Shown in pieces: positions 27,977 to 39,877 of a DNA stretch of 64,000 nucleotides. Source of the stretch: Phycisphaerales bacterium (GTDB taxonomy: Bacteria; Planctomycetota; Phycisphaerae; Phycisphaerales; UBA1924); contig JANQQZ010000006.1 of assembly GCA_028284805.1 (NCBI GenBank), forward strand, positions 1 through 64,000, written 5' to 3'. A model generated the notes under the pieces. That model was not told the DNA's origin. It did not search any database and saw only the letters and a list, made by a program, of their open reading frames with translations. Position numbers and translations under genes: made by a program. How positions within the stretch are numbered: the stretch's first letter is position 1; every line of letters starts with the position of its first letter.

Positions 27977-29838
27977 GCGAAACAAGCACCGAGACACCGT
28001 CGTTCGATCCCGTCGCGCTGCTGGGCGAGCGGTTCGAGGCCGCGATCCGCGCGGCGTTGGGCGAGAAGCTGGGCAATGCCCCTGTGGACCCGCTCATCGC
28101 CCCGAGCAAGCAGCAGCAGCTTGCGGACTACCAGTCGAACGCAGCGATGGCGCTCGCGAAGCGTGTGGGCATGAAGCCCCGCGATGTCGCCGAGAAGATC
28201 GTGGCGGAGCTCGAGCTGGGCGAACTGGCCGAGCCCATGACGAGCGACTCGATCGCCGGGCCCGGCTTCATCAACGTGCGCCTCAGGCCCGAGGCGCTCG
28301 CCGACCTGCTGGGCAGGATGGACACGCCAGGGCTGGGCGTGGGCGATGCGTCTCACGAGACGATCGTGGTCGATCTCTGCGGCGTGAACCTCGCCAAGCA
28401 GATGCACGTCGGGCATCTGCGCGCCACTGTGATCGGTGACGCGATCGCGAGGGTGTTCGAGAAGCTCGGGCACCGGGTCATCCGCCAGAACCACGTGGGC
28501 GACTGGGGTCTGCCCATCGCGATGGTCGCGGCGAAGCTGCAGTCCGAGGCCGACGCGGGGCGGATCGACATGGGCTCGGTCACGCTCGACGACCTGGACC
28601 GTCTGTACCGCGTCGCGAAGATGGAATCATCTGCCGACCGCAAGGGACTGGCGGCGGTCGAACGGTTTCAGCTGGGCCCGAAGGCGCGGGCGGAGCTGGA
28701 GGCCCAGGTCTCCGGCGCCGACGAGGCGCTCGCGAAGGCCAAGGACGCGCTGGTGCGCCTGCAAGCCGGTGACGAAGCCATGGTCGCGGTCTGGCAGCGG
28801 CTGTACGACGTGACGATGACCGCGTGTCTGGAGACGTGCGCCCGCCTGCACGCGACCGTGACCGACGAGGCGACCGCGGGCGAGAGCACCTATCGCGACG
28901 AGCTGGCTGGGATCGTCGAGCACCTGATCGAGTCGCGGGCCGCCGAGGAAGACGACGGCGCGCTGATCGTGCGCAACGAGGGGCTGGATCCCACACTCGT
29001 GCGCAAGAGCGACGGGGGGTTCCTGTACGCCACGACCGACCTGGCGGGCATCAGGCGGCGTGTACAGGAGCTCGGCGCCGACCGGGTGATCTACTGCGTC
29101 GACGCCCGGCAGGCACTGCACTTCAGGCAGGTCTTCGCGACGGCACACAAGGCCGGCTTCGCGAACCGCGACGGCCGAGAAGCACAGCTCGAACACGCCC
29201 CCTTCGGCATGGTGCTGGGCGAGGACGGGCGCCCCTTCAAGACACGATCGGGCGAGAATGTGAAGCTCGCCGACGTGATCGACGAGGCGACCGAGCGGGC
29301 AGAACGGATCGTCGCAGCGAAATCGGGCGATCTGGACGCGGGCGAGCGCCGCGCGATCGCGGAGACGGTCGCGGTGGCGGCGCTCAAGTACGCCGACCTG
29401 TCGAGCGACCGCGTGAAGGACTACGTGTTCAGCTACGACCGGATGGTGAGCTTCGAGGGCAACACGGGGCCGTACCTGCTGTACGCGGGCGTGAGGATCC
29501 GGAGCATCTTCCGGAAAGCGAATGAGCAGGGGCTCGCGGATGGCTTCGCGTCGGCCCCGCTCTCGATCGTCGAAGCCGCGGAGAAGCAGCTCGCGCTCGC
29601 GCTGCTTCGGTACCCGGGCACGGTGCGGTCGGTCGCGGTGTCGCTCGAGCCTCACCGTCTGTGCGGGTACCTCTACGAGCTTGCCGGAGCGTTCAGCACG
29701 TTCTTCGAGAACTGCCCGGTGCTGAAGGCGCCTGACGACGCGATGCGTTTGAGCCGGCTCCGTCTGTGCGATCTGACGTCGCGCGTGCTGACCGACGGGC
29801 TCGACGCGCTGGGCATCCGCTCGCTCGATCGCATGTGA
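27973..29838 (+). CDS. argS: Arginyl-tRNA synthetase
   Basis: DLCGVNLAKQMHVGHLRATVIGDAIARVFEKLGHRVIRQNHVGDWGLP...FKTRSGENVKLADVIDEA; DALB-type C-terminus. Confidence 0.96.
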   Translation: MSETSTETPSFDPVALLGERFEAAIRAALGEKLGNAPVDPLIAPSKQQQLADYQSNAAMALAKRVGMKPRDVAEKIVAELELGELAEPMTSDSIAGPGFINVRLRPEALADLLGRMDTPGLGVGDASHETIVVDLCGVNLAKQMHVGHLRATVIGDAIARVFEKLGHRVIRQNHVGDWGLPIAMVAAKLQSEADAGRIDMGSVTLDDLDRLYRVAKMESSADRKGLAAVERFQLGPKARAELEAQVSGADEALAKAKDALVRLQAGDEAMVAVWQRLYDVTMTACLETCARLHATVTDEATAGESTYRDELAGIVEHLIESRAAEEDDGALIVRNEGLDPTLVRKSDGGFLYATTDLAGIRRRVQELGADRVIYCVDARQALHFRQVFATAHKAGFANRDGREAQLEHAPFGMVLGEDGRPFKTRSGENVKLADVIDEATERAERIVAAKSGDLDAGERRAIAETVAVAALKYADLSSDRVKDYVFSYDRMVSFEGNTGPYLLYAGVRIRSIFRKANEQGLADGFASAPLSIVEAAEKQLALALLRYPGTVRSVAVSLEPHRLCGYLYELAGAFSTFFENCPVLKAPDDAMRLSRLRLCDLTSRVLTDGLDALGIRSLDRM

Positions 29839-29839
29839 A

Positions 29840-31390
<1,551 letters not shown>

Positions 31391-31459
31391 GACTGCGTTA
31401 TCGGCGGCACGGAGGGTGCGGTTCAGGGTGGCCCACGAACCGCGATCACTCCGAGGTCC

Positions 31460-31497
31460 CAAAAATAGACAGGCCGGCCCTGACAGGGGCCGGCCTG
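31460..31497 (-). terminator. Rho-independent-type terminator of the porin gene
   Basis: CAGGCCGGCCC-N6-GGGCCGGCCTG 11-bp stem followed on the minus strand by TCTATTTTT. Confidence 0.8.
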
Positions 31498-31524
31498 CGA
31501 GAAATCAGACTGATGTCAGGGTGA

Positions 31525-32808
31525 TCAGAGCTGGATCTGGCCCTGGCCGGTGATGGCGAGCTGGCCGTCCTCGCTGCTGCCGAGCAGGCCGAGCCAGGTG
31601 TTCTGGGACACGAGCCCGCCTGTCTCGCTCGGGTTGTCGAGGAAGATGATGACGCCGCCCGAGAACTTGACAGCGCGGCTGCCCGCGAAGGGCCAGTAGT
31701 TGACGTTGGCCTGCAGCGTGTTGAACTCGCTGACGTCGGCGCCGCGGTCGTCGTCGGGGCTCACGATGTCCCACGCGGCCGCGATTTCCGTCTGGTCATC
31801 GATGAAGAAGCCGCCCTGGACAGCGATACCGAAGTCGTTGAAGGTGGGCGATCCCTCGGTGTCGGTGTAACGGCCGACGAATTCGGCGAAGATGTTCCAG
31901 CCATCGGGGCTCTGGAAGATGATGTCGCCGCCCCACTGGATGAGGTACGCACGCTGGACGAGCGGCGCGTTGGCGCCTTCCTGGATGTGGATGTTGGCAC
32001 CGAGGATCGTGGCGCCGTCAGCACCCGGGTACTGACGGACCGAGTCCGCGAAGGCGGCCATGTCGCCCTGGACCGCGAAGTCGAACCGGCTGGTGACAGC
32101 CCAGTCGCCCTCGGGCGGGTTGGTGGTGAAGTCGGTGTTCTGGGTGGCGGCGCCGTCGGTGAACGCACCGGTGTAGCGCCAGTTGCCCTGCTCGCCCTCG
32201 TAGGCGACGAAGATACCCTGCGACCGGCCCGGGTTGAACACGCTCTCGACGACCGTGCCCTCGATGAGCTGGTTCATGTTGCTCGCCTGGTTGAACGAGC
32301 GGAGCAGATCCACCTTCCGCTGACCGAGGGTCACCTCGAGCCCGCTGGAGTAGCGGTGACCGAAGTAGGCGTCGAGCAGCTTGCCCATGCCCGAGTCGGA
32401 GGTGTTGTCGGAGTTGTCGAACCCGAACTCGATGCGGTAGAAGGTGTCGGGGTTGACGACGTTGCCGTCGAGGATGATGCGGGTGCGGGGCTGGTTGAAG
32501 CCGGACTCGAAGCCGTCGTTGGCGAACGTGCCGGTGGCCTCGTCGTCGCGGAAGTTGGCGTTGAGCCTGGTCTGGTTGTAGGCCGAGATGTTCAGGAGGA
32601 AGGTGCCCTCGGCGTTGGCGATGGTGAAGTTGTCACCCCTCCAGGCGGAGGTCGGGGCCCCGAGCAGCGAGGTGCGCTGCTCGGCATCGGCGAGCAGCTC
32701 CGCGGCGTAGCCACGGGTCTCATCGAGCGTCTGACCGTTCACAGCGCCGGCGGCCGATGCCATACCCGCCAGCAGAACAAGACGAATGTTCGCGTTCTTC
32801 ATTGCCAC
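31525..32808 (-). CDS. Outer-membrane porin, phosphate-selective porin O/P-like
   Basis: Signal peptide; NAEGTFLLNISAYNQTRLNANF...TRIILDGNVVNPDTFYRIEFGF...LLDAYFGHRYSSGLEVTLGQRKVDLLRSF beta-barrel pattern. Confidence 0.8.
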   Translation of the reverse strand: MAMKNANIRLVLLAGMASAAGAVNGQTLDETRGYAAELLADAEQRTSLLGAPTSAWRGDNFTIANAEGTFLLNISAYNQTRLNANFRDDEATGTFANDGFESGFNQPRTRIILDGNVVNPDTFYRIEFGFDNSDNTSDSGMGKLLDAYFGHRYSSGLEVTLGQRKVDLLRSFNQASNMNQLIEGTVVESVFNPGRSQGIFVAYEGEQGNWRYTGAFTDGAATQNTDFTTNPPEGDWAVTSRFDFAVQGDMAAFADSVRQYPGADGATILGANIHIQEGANAPLVQRAYLIQWGGDIIFQSPDGWNIFAEFVGRYTDTEGSPTFNDFGIAVQGGFFIDDQTEIAAAWDIVSPDDDRGADVSEFNTLQANVNYWPFAGSRAVKFSGGVIIFLDNPSETGGLVSQNTWLGLLGSSEDGQLAITGQGQIQL

Positions 32809-33305
32809 TCCTCATGTCGCAAAGCGCTCGTGCGGTTCGACTCTGAACCGATAGACCACGACGCGGGTACGGCAGGCCCACGAGGCACTGCCACTCCAAT
32901 CCGGCACGCGCGGTATCTCACTCGGCACCATGCCGATGCGTGCGTGCCACCTCTTGTTCCGGTCACGGGGCGCGATCTCGCGAAAGGTCGTGCCCGCGGC
33001 CGGCATCTCCACGCGTCGGCTCGCTCCGAAGCCGACACGGCGGGGTCCACCGATCGAGTGATCGACGGACCTGTTCCCCCCGGGCTCCGCCGGGGTGAGC
33101 GGGGCGTGCCCGCTCGATCTTCTCCCGCTGCCGTGGCGAGGACAGGCATCCTGCCGCCCCTGATGGCCCGCCATTGAACATGGCGGTTTACCGACAGCAG
33201 TGTACACATCGGTTATCGGTTCCGCATCCACTCAAAAACCACGATCTGGAACCCGGGTGAATCCCAGAAAGCGGCCCAGATCCTTACACAATACAATCAA
33301 ACCAC

Positions 33306-33326
33306 CTTGCGCAAAGAATGTGCAAG
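33306..33326 (+). promoter_or_regulatory. Inverted repeat CTTGCGCA-N5-TGTGCAAG upstream of phoB
   Basis: Seven of eight complementary positions, 73 nt before GTG start of response regulator. Confidence 0.3.
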
Positions 33327-33398
33327 CGGTGCTCGTCCGGACCTGCGCGGACCGCGTGATGATCTACGCTGGCCCCAGGAATCGATGCGGGGACCACC

Positions 33399-34100
33399 GT
33401 GAGTGATCGCAAGTACATTCTGGTGGTCGAAGACGAGCGCGATCTCGCTGAGTTGCTCCGGTACAACCTAAACGTCGGCGGGTACGACGCCGAGGTCGCC
33501 CGGGACGGGCGCCAGGCGTTGGAGATGGTCGGCGCCCGTCGCCCCGACCTGATCGTGCTCGACATCATGATCCCGATCTACGACGGGATCAGCGTCGCCG
33601 AGCAGCTCCGCGCCGATGACGCGACGAAGCAGATCCCGATCGTGATGCTGACCGCCAAGGCGAGCGACACCGACCAGGTCGCAGGGCTGAAGGCGGGCGC
33701 AGACGACTACCTGACCAAGCCCTTCAGCGTGCCCGTGCTGCTGGCACGGATCGAGGCGGTGCTCCGTCGGTCGACGGGGCGTGACGGCCCGAGCACGCTG
33801 CTCTCGCTGGGCGGCGTCGACGTGGACACCGAGCGGCACGAGGTGCGCGCCGACGACGACCCCGTCCGGCTGACGCTGACCGAATTCCGCCTGCTCGCGA
33901 CGCTGATGGCCTCGCCCGGGCGCGTGCTGACGCGGCAGTCGCTGATCTCGCGCGCCATCGGGCCCGGGATTACCGTGACCGAGCGGACGATCGACGTGCA
34001 CATCGCCGCGATCCGCAAGAAGCTGGGTGATGCCGGGGCGATGATCAAGACCGTCCGCGGGGTTGGCTACCGCATGACCGAGATCGGGGGCGGGGAGTAG
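33399..34100 (+). CDS. phoB: OmpR/PhoB-family response regulator
   Basis: VVEDERDLAELLRYNLNVGGYDAEVARDGRQAL...LIVLDIMIPIYDG...KPFSVPVLLARIEAVLRR; winged-helix C-terminus. Confidence 0.92.
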   Translation: MSDRKYILVVEDERDLAELLRYNLNVGGYDAEVARDGRQALEMVGARRPDLIVLDIMIPIYDGISVAEQLRADDATKQIPIVMLTAKASDTDQVAGLKAGADDYLTKPFSVPVLLARIEAVLRRSTGRDGPSTLLSLGGVDVDTERHEVRADDDPVRLTLTEFRLLATLMASPGRVLTRQSLISRAIGPGITVTERTIDVHIAAIRKKLGDAGAMIKTVRGVGYRMTEIGGGE

Positions 34101-34164
34101 GCCTGGTTCGGGCCGCCCTTCGGCCCGAGTCGCTGGGGCTTTGGCGCACGTCTAGGCTCCAAGG

Positions 34165-35532
34165 ATGGTGACTCCACTGGTCCAGGGCTCTCGGATACCG
34201 GCGCTGCTGGTCTCGGTCGGTGCGCTCACCATCTCGATCCTTGGCTCGCAGGCGGGCCTGCCGGGCTGGGCTGTGGTGCTGCTGGGGGCGACAGGGCTGG
34301 TCGCGGGCGCGGTGGTGCTCCGGGCACCCGCCTTGACCGAGCGCCGGACGCTCGGGCTGCTGACCGACCGGCTCGGGCTGCGTCGTGCGCTGACGCTCGA
34401 ACAGGCGGCGAGCGAGGCTGCCCTGATGGTGTCGCGGGCGGAGCGCAACCTGGAACGCGAACAGTCGCGGGGCTGGCACAGCCGCCCCGAGGCGGCGATG
34501 CTGGTCGAGGCGCTGAGCGAGGCAACCATGCTCGTGGGCGGCGACGGGGTGGTGCGCCTGGCGAACGACCGGTGCCAACGCCTGCTCGGGCTCGAGCAGA
34601 CGCCCGCTGGCCGGCACGTCGAGGAGCTGATCACCAAGGTGGAATTGCTCGAGGAGATCGCCAGCGCCCGGCGCGGGATCGGGGGGCGATCGACGATCCG
34701 CCTGCCCAGGGCGGACGGAGCGCGGATCTGCGAGACCACCGCGACGCCCATCCCCAGCAGCGGATCGCCCACGGACGTGCTGGTTTCGATCCGCGACATC
34801 ACCGATCTGGCCGGCGCGATGCAGCTCAAGACCGACTTCGTCGCCAACGCGAGCCATGAGCTGCGCACGCCGATCAGCGCGATCCGTGCCGCGGCCGACA
34901 CGCTCCAGGCCGCGGGCGGAGACGAGTCCATGCGCGAGCGTCTGATCGGGATGATCCAGACGCACGTGACGCAGCTGGATCAGCTCGTGCGCGACCTGCT
35001 CGACCTATCGAAGCTCGAGTCGGCCGAGGCACCGGTCGCGATCAAGCCGTTTGCGTTGTCGGACCTCGCGGCGGATCTGGCGTCGATGTACAGCGATACC
35101 TGTGCGCAGCGCGGCGTTTCGCTCGAATTCGAGCTGGATCCGGCTCTGGAGTACCTGCGCACCGATCGCAGGCTGCTGATGCTGATCGCCAAGAACCTGG
35201 TCGAGAATGCGACGAAGTACGCGAGGGAGGGAACCGCGGTGCGCGTGCTCGGTCGGGTCATCCCGTCCGACTCGGATCCGCTCCGCGGGCTCGAGTTGAG
35301 AGTGGTCGACCGCGGGCAGGGGATCCCGCTCTCGCAGCAGCAGCGCATCTTCGAGCGGTTCTACCAGGTCGATCCCGCGCGGTCGGGTGACGGGCCGCGA
35401 GGCACGGGGCTCGGGCTGGCGATCGTGAAGCACGCCGTGAAACTGCTGGAGGGCACGGTCGAGGTCGAGTCGGTGTGGGGCCAGGGGACGACCATGATCG
35501 CGCGCATCCCGTCGTGCGTTGCGGATGCGTGA
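34165..35532 (+). CDS. phoR: Sensor histidine kinase, PhoR-like
   Basis: DFVANASHELRTPISAIRAAADTL H-box, LVENATKYAREGTAVRV N-box, GTGLGLAIVKHAVKLLEG; follows phoB. Confidence 0.9.
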   Translation: MVTPLVQGSRIPALLVSVGALTISILGSQAGLPGWAVVLLGATGLVAGAVVLRAPALTERRTLGLLTDRLGLRRALTLEQAASEAALMVSRAERNLEREQSRGWHSRPEAAMLVEALSEATMLVGGDGVVRLANDRCQRLLGLEQTPAGRHVEELITKVELLEEIASARRGIGGRSTIRLPRADGARICETTATPIPSSGSPTDVLVSIRDITDLAGAMQLKTDFVANASHELRTPISAIRAAADTLQAAGGDESMRERLIGMIQTHVTQLDQLVRDLLDLSKLESAEAPVAIKPFALSDLAADLASMYSDTCAQRGVSLEFELDPALEYLRTDRRLLMLIAKNLVENATKYAREGTAVRVLGRVIPSDSDPLRGLELRVVDRGQGIPLSQQQRIFERFYQVDPARSGDGPRGTGLGLAIVKHAVKLLEGTVEVESVWGQGTTMIARIPSCVADA

Positions 35533-35535
35533 GCG

Positions 35536-36006
35536 TTAGCGAGGCGCGATGTCCCGCCCGGCGAGCGACTCGAGCTCGCGGGCGATCAGGCGAATCAGCG
35601 CCGCCGACCGTCCGGGGTCATCAGGCTCGCCGAACGCGGCCTCGATCGTGATCGGCGATGTTCCTGGATCGATCGTTCCCAGGAAGCGGACCTGGGCGAC
35701 CTGCCCGTCCACCGCAAGAAGCGTGACCGTGCGTTCGCGGGTGGTTTCGGTCTCACGCTCGTCGCTGGACAGCGGGGCGACCGCGGCACGCGGCGCGGCG
35801 CGGTCGATCGCCGCGGGAATGTCGTCCCAGTCCCCCCGGACGGTCACGGTCCCAGCCGCCTCGCCAGAACGGGGGGGTGTGTTTGGTACCCCGGGGTTCG
35901 TGCACCCGCTCGGGACCACCAGGAGCCCGAGGGCGATCCAGAGTCGCAGCACGCCCGCGGATCGGCGGATTGGGTTCGAGTCGCCCCCGCCCGGCGTACG
36001 ATGCAT
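35536..36006 (-). CDS. Hypothetical lipoprotein
   Basis: RLWIALGLLVVPSGCTNPG lipobox; 156 aa. Confidence 0.7.
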   Translation of the reverse strand: MHRTPGGGDSNPIRRSAGVLRLWIALGLLVVPSGCTNPGVPNTPPRSGEAAGTVTVRGDWDDIPAAIDRAAPRAAVAPLSSDERETETTRERTVTLLAVDGQVAQVRFLGTIDPGTSPITIEAAFGEPDDPGRSAALIRLIARELESLAGRDIAPR

Positions 36007-36091
36007 GCTCCGATAGTCCGCGCACGTGACGGCGTGTCGGGAAGACGGAACGGAGATCCGCCGGCGGAGCCCGGCCCGGAGTTGACTCGGT

Positions 36092-37072
36092 TTGGACGTC
36101 ACGGTTCGCATCCCGGTGCTGGGTGATTGGGTCGGTGTGGCCGGCTCGGCCGATCGGAACCTGAAACTGATCCGCGAGGCACTCGGCGTCAGCATCGCCG
36201 CGCGCGATGGGGTTGTCCAGTTGACGGGCCCGGAATCGGGCGTCGCGGCAGCCAGCGCGGTGCTCGAAAAGCTGGGCGAGCAGGCGGGACAGCACCGCCT
36301 GCTCGATCGCCAGCAGGTGCTCGAACTGATCTCGGACATCACCACCCGGCAGTCCATGGCAGGCCCCCGCGCGACCGGCGCTCGCCCCAGCGGCACCGTC
36401 TCCTGGGAGGGCGAGCTGGACGTCTACGCCTCGGGCAAGCGCATCCGCCCTCGCTCGGACAATCAGCGCTACTACCTCGACGCGATCCGGACCAACGACT
36501 TGGTCTTCGGCGTGGGCCCGGCGGGCACGGGCAAGACGTACCTCGCGGTCGCCGCCGCGGTGCACCTGCTCAAGACCGACCGCGTCCGCAAGATCATCCT
36601 GGTCCGCCCTGCGGTCGAGGCGGGCGAGAAGCTGGGGTTCCTCCCGGGCGATCTGGAAGCGAAGGTGCACCCGTACCTCCGCCCGCTGCTCGACGCGCTG
36701 CACGACATGATCGACTTCGCAACGATCAGGCGGTTCATGGAGACCGACGTGCTCGAGATCGCGCCGCTGGCGTACATGCGAGGGCGGACACTGAACCATG
36801 CAGTTGTCATCCTCGACGAGGCCCAGAACACGACCGTGGCGCAGATGAAGATGTTCCTGACACGCCTCGGGGACGGGTCGAAGATGATCATCACAGGCGA
36901 CCCGACGCAGATCGATCTGCCCGATCCATCGACGAGCGGGCTCATCGACGCGGGGCGACGATTCCAGCGGACCAAGGGCGTCGGATTCGTCGCGCTCGAA
37001 CGGGCCGACGTGGTCCGGCACCCGCTCGTCCAGCGCATCATCGACGCCTACGGCGACGAGGGGCGGGGCTGA
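36092..37072 (+). CDS. phoH: PhoH family ATPase
   Basis: FGVGPAGTGKTYLAVAAAV, PAVEAGEKLGFLPGDLEAKVHPYLRPLLDAL, VILDEAQNTTVAQMKMFLTRLGDGSKMIITGDPTQIDLP; TTG start. Confidence 0.95.
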   Translation: MDVTVRIPVLGDWVGVAGSADRNLKLIREALGVSIAARDGVVQLTGPESGVAAASAVLEKLGEQAGQHRLLDRQQVLELISDITTRQSMAGPRATGARPSGTVSWEGELDVYASGKRIRPRSDNQRYYLDAIRTNDLVFGVGPAGTGKTYLAVAAAVHLLKTDRVRKIILVRPAVEAGEKLGFLPGDLEAKVHPYLRPLLDALHDMIDFATIRRFMETDVLEIAPLAYMRGRTLNHAVVILDEAQNTTVAQMKMFLTRLGDGSKMIITGDPTQIDLPDPSTSGLIDAGRRFQRTKGVGFVALERADVVRHPLVQRIIDAYGDEGRG

Positions 37073-37075
37073 TCG

Positions 37076-39397
37076 GTGGCCAAGCAGTCGTCGAGCAAGG
37101 GACACAAGCCGCCCGCGAAGGGCGCCCTCGGGGCGAGGGCTCGCACGCGCCGCAAGCTGGCCGTGCGCCGGCGGGGCATCTCGGCGACGGAACTCGCGAG
37201 CCTCCTGACGCGCTCCCCGGAGTTCGGCTGGGGCCTGGCGATCGGAGCGGTGTTCATCGTGCTGGCGACCGCGGTGATGGCGTGGTCCAGCTCGCGTCCG
37301 CTGCACGCGCCGGATCAGCCTGCACGGGAGACGGTGCTAGCCAGGGTCGCGGTCGAGGTCGTCGACGACTCCCGGACGGCGTTCGAGCGCGAGACCGCGC
37401 GCCAGCGGGTCCCGAGGGTCTACACGCCCGACGAGGCGCTGATGCGAGAGGCGCTCTCGACGCTGCGGAGCCTGCCGGGGATTGTTGGGCGAGCGGAGAA
37501 ACTCGATGAGGTCTCGCGCGACGACCGTCGGCGGTTCTCGATCAGCGAGGCATCGTTCGCTGTGCTCAAGTCTGCGGTGGAGGCAGACGGGCAGCCCAGC
37601 GACGCGTGGTCGAGCTGGGTCGTGGAGTTCGGGCAGCTGCTGCGTCGGCACCCGCTTCTGGATGGTGCGACGGCGCGCATGCAGTCGCAGTCTGTGTCGG
37701 ACCTCGTGCAGCTGACGCTGGTCGAGGGCCCGACACGCGTGGCGGCCTCATCGGTGATCGACCTCGATGACCCCGAGATGGTGACCGAGCGGGTCGGCGC
37801 ACTCGCGGCGCGATCGCGGTTCCCGGAAGCCGTGCGGCCAAGCGTGATCGCGGTACTCTCGGCGCTGGACGGCCCGACCTTCCGGTTCGACGCGGCCAAC
37901 ACGAGATCCCTGGAAGACACCGCCGAGGCGATGGTCGAGCCCGTGGTGACCACCACGCCCGCGGGCGCGCTGATCTTCAGGCGTGGAGAGCCGGTCACGC
38001 AGACACAGATCCGCCTGTTCGAGGCAGAAACTCAGCGGTTCGCCTCAGAAGGCCCCGCGTGGTCGCACAGGCTGCGTACGGCAGGGCTGTTCGTGACCGC
38101 GGCGTCGGTCGCGGCGGGCATCATGGGCTACGTGGGCCTCTACGCGCCCCGGATCAGGCGGAACCCGCAGCGGATGACGGCGCTGGCGGGGCTGCTGCTC
38201 GCGGGGCTCTGCGTCGCGGCCGTCGGTGTGGTCAGCGCGCCGGACCTGCGGGCGTTGGCGCTGCTCGGGCCGCCTGTGTTCGTGGCGGCCGTGCTGGCGA
38301 TCGCGTACGAGGGACGGCTGGCGCTTGCGCTTGGGAGCATGGTGTCGCTGCTGATCACCGTCGCGCTGCGCGAGCCCGCGCCGGTGCTGGCGGCGATGAT
38401 CGCCGGGGTTGTCGTCGCGGCGTGGCAGCTGAGCGAGCTGCGCGATCGTCGGTCGCTGATCCGGGCGGGCGTCACCATCGGCGCCTCGCTCGCGGTGGTC
38501 TTTGCCGGCGCCACGCTGGTCGGGCGCACGCCCGGCGCCGAGCCGAGGTGGCACCTGATCGCGGTCGGCGGGATGTGGGCCGCGTTCGCGGGCGTGCTGG
38601 TAATGGGGCTGACGCTCTTCATCCTGCCCGCGCTCGAGCGTCTGTTCGATATCACAACCGGGATGACGCTGATCGAGCTGCGCGATCCGAAGCAGCCTCT
38701 GCTCCGCGAGCTGCAACGCCGAGCCCCCGGGACGTACAACCACTCGCTGAACGTGGCTTCGATCAGCGAGCAGGCGGCCGAGGCGATCGGCGCCGACTCA
38801 CTGCTGACCTACGCGGGCGTGCTCTACCACGACATCGGCAAGATGAACAAGCCCGAGTACTTCGTGGAGAACCAGTCGGGCGGTCCCAACAAGCACGACA
38901 AGCTCAGCCCGGCGATGTCTCTGCTCGTGATCGTGGGGCACGTCAAGGACGGGCTGGAACTCGCCAAGGAGTTCGGCCTGCCCAGGCGTCTGCACCACTT
39001 CATCGAGGCGCACCACGGGACCACGCTCGTGGAGTACTTCTATGAGCGGGCGCGCAAGGCTGCCATCGAGCAGGAAGAGGCTTCGGGTCAGGCCGACGAG
39101 ATGCCCGAAGAGGTCGAGTACCGCTACCCGGGTCCGAAGCCCCAGACAAAGGAAGTGGCGATCGTCATGATCGCCGACGCGGTCGAGAGCGCAACACGCA
39201 CCATGCCCGAGCCGACGCCCAGCCGGATCGAGAGCCTCGTGCACTCGATCGCCCGCAAGAGGCTTGAGGACGGGCAGTTCGACGAGTGCGGCCTGACGCT
39301 CAAAGAGCTCCACACCATCACCGAGTCGATCGCCAAGAGCGTGACCGCGATCTATCACGGGCGGATCTCCTACCCGGGCACCGCCGCGGCCAGGTAA
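37076..39397 (+). CDS. YqfF/PgpH-type 7TM-HD domain hydrolase
   Basis: Multiple TM segments; GTYNHSLNVASISEQAAEAIGADSLLTYAGVLYHDIGKMNKPEYFVENQ HD motif. Confidence 0.92.
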   Translation: MAKQSSSKGHKPPAKGALGARARTRRKLAVRRRGISATELASLLTRSPEFGWGLAIGAVFIVLATAVMAWSSSRPLHAPDQPARETVLARVAVEVVDDSRTAFERETARQRVPRVYTPDEALMREALSTLRSLPGIVGRAEKLDEVSRDDRRRFSISEASFAVLKSAVEADGQPSDAWSSWVVEFGQLLRRHPLLDGATARMQSQSVSDLVQLTLVEGPTRVAASSVIDLDDPEMVTERVGALAARSRFPEAVRPSVIAVLSALDGPTFRFDAANTRSLEDTAEAMVEPVVTTTPAGALIFRRGEPVTQTQIRLFEAETQRFASEGPAWSHRLRTAGLFVTAASVAAGIMGYVGLYAPRIRRNPQRMTALAGLLLAGLCVAAVGVVSAPDLRALALLGPPVFVAAVLAIAYEGRLALALGSMVSLLITVALREPAPVLAAMIAGVVVAAWQLSELRDRRSLIRAGVTIGASLAVVFAGATLVGRTPGAEPRWHLIAVGGMWAAFAGVLVMGLTLFILPALERLFDITTGMTLIELRDPKQPLLRELQRRAPGTYNHSLNVASISEQAAEAIGADSLLTYAGVLYHDIGKMNKPEYFVENQSGGPNKHDKLSPAMSLLVIVGHVKDGLELAKEFGLPRRLHHFIEAHHGTTLVEYFYERARKAAIEQEEASGQADEMPEEVEYRYPGPKPQTKEVAIVMIADAVESATRTMPEPTPSRIESLVHSIARKRLEDGQFDECGLTLKELHTITESIAKSVTAIYHGRISYPGTAAAR

Positions 39398-39447
39398 CAA
39401 CAATTCGTAAACAACCGCGCCGGACAATCGCGTATGCTTATGTGAGC

Positions 39448-39795
39448 ATGCTCGACCGCCTCTGGCTCATCGCGTTGCTCCTCGTGCACTCGTTCGCCTT
39501 CCCTTGCATCGGGCGTGCGATGCCCCCCAGCGCGTGCGGGCCGATCCCGGCTGCCCACACCTGCGAGGGCTGCGTGTGCGGCGCCGCCTGCGACTGTGCT
39601 GCGACGGAGCCAGACGAAGAGCAGCCTCGCGAGGCGATTCCGACCCGACCCGCGGAGGTTGTGTCGCTGATGGCTTCACCGGTCCGAGCGGTTGCCCGGT
39701 CGATGCAGCCGCGGAGGCAGACCGCGTGTGTGACCGACCCGCGCGCCGAGCCCTTGGGCCGAGCGCTCGCGTTTCTGTGTGTCTGGCAAACGTAG
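39448..39795 (+). CDS. Small exported cysteine-rich protein
   Basis: Signal-like N-terminus; CGPIPAAHTCEGCVCGAACDCAATEPDEE. Confidence 0.55.
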   Translation: MLDRLWLIALLLVHSFAFPCIGRAMPPSACGPIPAAHTCEGCVCGAACDCAATEPDEEQPREAIPTRPAEVVSLMASPVRAVARSMQPRRQTACVTDPRAEPLGRALAFLCVWQT

Positions 39796-39877
39796 ACCTG
39801 AGCTCTCGCGCGACAAGTGCGCGCAGAGCTATCGCTACCTGTTTGCCAATTCACCTCACACACACAGGAGATCCACC

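Noticed and set aside
31987-33177. 396-aa plus-strand ORF spanning the porin gene and its upstream region
   Set aside because: Valine/glutamate-rich shadow of the porin; the upstream part has no protein-like character.
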